A stretch of DNA of 64,000 bases, from positions 23,641 to 87,640 of the forward strand of contig JAYFRL010000019.1 in NCBI GenBank assembly GCA_034925905.1, read 5' to 3'. Made by a program: the position numbers and the translations under genes. The notes beneath the pieces are model-generated. The model did no database searches. It was not told the origin of the DNA and saw only the letters and a list, made by a program, of their open reading frames with translations. The DNA is from JAYFRL01 sp034925905. Lineage in GTDB: Bacteria; Bacillota; Clostridia; Lachnospirales; Anaerotignaceae. Shown here in pieces: positions 62,001 to 64,000 of this stretch (position 1 is its first letter; each line of letters begins with the position of its first letter).

Positions 62001-62150
62001 ATTAATTGACCCCTTTCAAATTGCTGCTTTTTACATATTATAGATTTTAACTAATTAAAAGAATAAATACAATGGAAAATAAAATTTTTGTTATAATTAA
62101 TTTTTTTAAATAATATTTTATAATAATTCTTCTGTTATAGAGGTGGGTTT

Positions 62151-63392
62151 ATGCAGGAGCAATCACAAAAAATTCTAAGAACTAAGAATGATGAGCTCTA
62201 TATTATTTTTTTCGATAGGAACACAGGGTCAATAGTACTCAGGAAATATGAGGGAGTGCGTTGGAGCAGGCCTCAAATTGTAGTATGTGATGCAGAACCA
62301 GATTTTTCCGTATCAACTAGTTCCGGTGGCGATATAATGATAATAAACAGAGACAAATACGGTAACATTATTTTAAATATAAGCTCCGACGGGAAAAAAT
62401 GGGAAAACAAAATACTTTTTAAGGGCAGAAACTCAAATGGCCGATGCTTTGAGAAATATCATGTTTATTCAACAAAAGACAGCGTAAACATCATAAGTAC
62501 AGAATATATGCCTGATGAAAAAAAGAGTAAAATAATATTTAATTCTTTTAAAGAAGGAAAATGGAACGATCCATATGAGATAGATAACTTTGTTCCGTTT
62601 TCCAAAAGTCCGTTAGTAATAACTCCAATAAATCCAAATCATGTAATAATGTACTATATGATTAAAGAGGGTAATGTAATAAGCAGGGAAGTTATGCTGG
62701 AACCTTTTGAGATAGGGAATACAATAACCGTTTTAAGCACAACTCAATTGCTTATAGACATCTCCGTATTAATGACTGAAAAAAAGGTGCATATCTTATA
62801 TACAACAAAAGGAATAAACGGAAGTCAGGTTGTATATAGAAACCGAGAAGAGCAAAAAATGGAAATGCCTAAAGTTATTTGGGAAGGGCAATGGTGTGAC
62901 GGAGTAATATCGTTTTATGTCGACGAAGTGTTATGGATGATGTGGAGGACCCAAAACGGACTTTTGTACTCATATTCCGAGGATGAAGGGATAAGCTTTA
63001 AACGACCGAAAAAATATAGGGGTGAGTTTTGCAGACGCCCTATAAAAGCAGAGTATGTAAGCAACTTTTCAGACAAATTAAAATGCACGGAGCTTTATTT
63101 GGATAGTGAGGATTCGTATGAAATATTGCTTGTGCCAGATATATATGAAGAATTTTATAAAAAATATACACCCAATAAAGTAGGTAAAGTAAGTACAGAA
63201 GATGAAATAAAAATACTTAAAAGCAAACTCGAGTCTTATGAATCAAGAATTAAACAGGTTGATTTTCAACCAACAACACCAAACGGTAAAATGGATGAAA
63301 TACAACTGCAAAACATCTTATGGAATAAAAAATTGGAAGAAATTGCAAACCAAAAAGAAAAGTTTATGAACAATAAAAATGAATTTAAGTAA
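62151..63392 (+). CDS. Unrecognised 413-residue protein, possible beta-propeller plus coiled coil
   Basis: No family recognised with confidence. The first 330 residues are beta-rich with a recurring pattern of short strands and Asp/Gly turns (IIFFDRNTGSIVLRKYEGVRWSRP, SSGGDIMIINRDKYGNIILNIS, LWMMWRTQNGLLYSYSEDEG), suggestive of a sialidase-like beta-propeller. The last 80 residues (about 345-413) form a charged coiled coil ending KEKFMNNKNEFK. There is no signal peptide, so it is probably cytoplasmic or spore-associated. GAGGTGGG ribosome site. It stands alone between an aldo/keto reductase and tRNA genes; a perfect palindrome follows the stop. Confidence 0.75.
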   Translation: MQEQSQKILRTKNDELYIIFFDRNTGSIVLRKYEGVRWSRPQIVVCDAEPDFSVSTSSGGDIMIINRDKYGNIILNISSDGKKWENKILFKGRNSNGRCFEKYHVYSTKDSVNIISTEYMPDEKKSKIIFNSFKEGKWNDPYEIDNFVPFSKSPLVITPINPNHVIMYYMIKEGNVISREVMLEPFEIGNTITVLSTTQLLIDISVLMTEKKVHILYTTKGINGSQVVYRNREEQKMEMPKVIWEGQWCDGVISFYVDEVLWMMWRTQNGLLYSYSEDEGISFKRPKKYRGEFCRRPIKAEYVSNFSDKLKCTELYLDSEDSYEILLVPDIYEEFYKKYTPNKVGKVSTEDEIKILKSKLESYESRIKQVDFQPTTPNGKMDEIQLQNILWNKKLEEIANQKEKFMNNKNEFK

Positions 63393-63426
63393 GAAGAAGC
63401 AAGCCTTAAGGCTTGCTTCTTCTTAC
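63389..63426. terminator. 38-bp perfect palindrome after the unknown gene
   Basis: Two 19-base arms (left begins GTAAGAAGAAGCAAGCC, centre at 63407/63408) are exactly complementary; it includes the stop codon. No T-run follows, so its role as terminator is probable but not certain. Confidence 0.75.
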
Positions 63427-63616
63427 TCCTATATTTTTGAATAAAAACGTAGAAAATTATAAAAAAACATTGCAAAAGAACAGCAAATAGTGTAATATAA
63501 ATAGGCACTTCATTTTTAAGTTTAAATTATATTATTTTAAAATAATAACGTATTGACAAAGCAAAAACGACAAATTATAATATTGTTTGTTGCGGTTTGG
63601 AAAAAATCCAATATAT
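63393..63616. promoter_or_regulatory. tRNA promoter region
   Basis: Perfect sigma-A promoter TTGACA (63553-63558), 17-bp spacer, TATAAT (63576-63581), 35 bp before the tRNA-Ser. Just upstream is an 18-bp palindrome TATTATTTTAAAATAATA (63530-63547), which may act as an AT-rich UP element. No gene in the rest. Confidence 0.8.
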
Positions 63617-63702
63617 GGAGAGGTGTCCGAGTGGTTTAAGGAGCCGGTCTTGAAAACCGGTGACTCCGAAAGGGGCCGTGGGTTCGAATCCCACCCTCTC
63701 CG
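63617..63702 (+). tRNA. tRNA-Ser (UGA)
   Basis: Type II tRNA of 86 nt. The acceptor arms GGAGAGG / CCTCTCC pair perfectly, discriminator G. The anticodon stem CCGGT / ACCGG encloses loop CTTGAAA, giving anticodon TGA. A long variable arm and the T-loop GTTCGAATC are present. CCA is not encoded. Confidence 0.97.
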
Positions 63703-63726
63703 TCGTTATTAATGTAGAGCACACGA

Positions 63727-63818
63727 GGAGAAGTACCCAAGTGGTTGAAGGGGCTCCCCTGGAAAGGGAGTAGGCCGTTAATAGCGGCGCGTGGGTTCAA
63801 ATCCCACTTTCTCCGCCA
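63727..63818 (+). tRNA. tRNA-Ser (GGA)
   Basis: Type II tRNA: acceptor GGAGAAG / TTTCTCC with one G-T pair, discriminator G at 63815 and an encoded CCA (63816-63818). Anticodon stem CTCCC / GGGAG with loop CTGGAAA gives anticodon GGA. Long variable arm and GTTCAAATC T-loop are present. 24 bp after the first tRNA-Ser, same transcript. Confidence 0.97.
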
Positions 63819-63842
63819 TTAAAAAAACTTGTCAAAATGTGC

Positions 63843-63871
63843 TTGACAGAGATAATCCATTGTGGTAAGAT
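63843..63871 (+). promoter_or_regulatory. Probable rRNA operon promoter
   Basis: Perfect TTGACA (63843-63848), 17-bp spacer, TAAGAT (63866-63871) just after the tRNAs and before the rRNA-type leader. Confidence 0.72.
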
Positions 63872-63919
63872 AATGCTCGCGTGAAAAAATGCGAAAAAAA
63901 GCGTTAAATTGAGCGATTT

Positions 63920-64000
63920 TCCGATCCTTGAAAACTGAACAGATGAATGAACCAAAAAACCCAAGTCAAAAGACAAAGAGTTTTAAAAAGGCAAAGGAAA
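63920..64000 (+). other. Leader of an rRNA operon, cut by window end
   Basis: CCTTGAAAACTGAACA at 63936-63951 is a sequence regularly found just before 16S rRNA genes in Firmicutes. With the promoter and tRNAs upstream it indicates that a 16S gene starts beyond base 64000. No 16S coding sequence is visible within the window. Confidence 0.7.

Noticed and set aside
1..64000. Prophage, transposon or integrative element
   Set aside because: No integrase, transposase, phage structural gene or flanking direct repeat was seen, including around the tRNA-Ser genes.

Overview
The window reads as chromosomal DNA of a low-G+C, spore-forming anaerobic Firmicute of class Clostridia. The evidence is A+T-rich intergenic DNA, AGGAGG-type ribosome sites, many TTG/GTG starts, consensus sigma-A promoters (TTGACA-N17-TATAAT), an S-box (SAM-I) riboswitch before metK, sporulation genes (spoIIP, a pdaA-type deacetylase, a LysM-GH18 spore-type hydrolase) and an FtsEX/PcsB-like division module. 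The order may be Lachnospirales, but that is a guess. No phage, insertion sequence, transposase or CRISPR array was seen. Almost all of the DNA is ordinary, tightly packed coding sequence.

Layout. 1-7862 is a cell-envelope polymer operon: a MurJ-type flippase (5' end outside the window), an O-antigen ligase-type polymerase, a GT4 glycosyltransferase, two tandem DUF4330 proteins, a GT4-CsaB pyruvyltransferase fusion and a TagA/WecG glycosyltransferase. 7895-14319 holds a YitT protein, a CdaR/PucR-type regulator, ftsE-ftsX, their probable M23 hydrolase partner, and a CtpA protease. 14476-23328 is mostly housekeeping: an MreB/Mbl actin, metK under its riboswitch, a Lys/Glu-repeat protein of unknown function, trmB, a VanW protein, a HypE-like AIR-synthase protein, a lipoprotein and a nitroreductase. 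23370-28221 is a minus-strand MarR-adaptor-RND efflux operon with a clear palindromic operator over its promoter. 28365-35714 has the LysM-GH18 protein, a topoisomerase IV-like pair, spoIIP and a small membrane protein.

35763-43763 is the most interesting part. It begins with four exact-period 69-bp repeats that fold into two hairpins each. A catabolic cluster follows: an IclR regulator, an acylating aldehyde dehydrogenase and a 4-hydroxy-2-oxovalerate-type aldolase on the plus strand, facing two SDR dehydrogenases and a DctPQM TRAP transporter on the minus strand. Together they look like uptake, oxidation and aldol cleavage of an unidentified hydroxy-carboxylate to pyruvate and an acyl-CoA.

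44451-58389 holds ftsH, then arginine biosynthesis (argGH divergent from argC-argJ-argJ-argB-argD, with two argJ paralogues), a fumarylacetoacetase-family hydrolase, and serC-serA. 58484-63392 holds a PdaA-like deacetylase, an orphan PTS IIC-type membrane protein, a ferredoxin-domain aldo/keto reductase, and an unrecognised protein that may be a beta-propeller. The window ends with two tRNA-Ser genes and what looks like the promoter and leader of an rRNA operon whose 16S gene lies just beyond base 64000.
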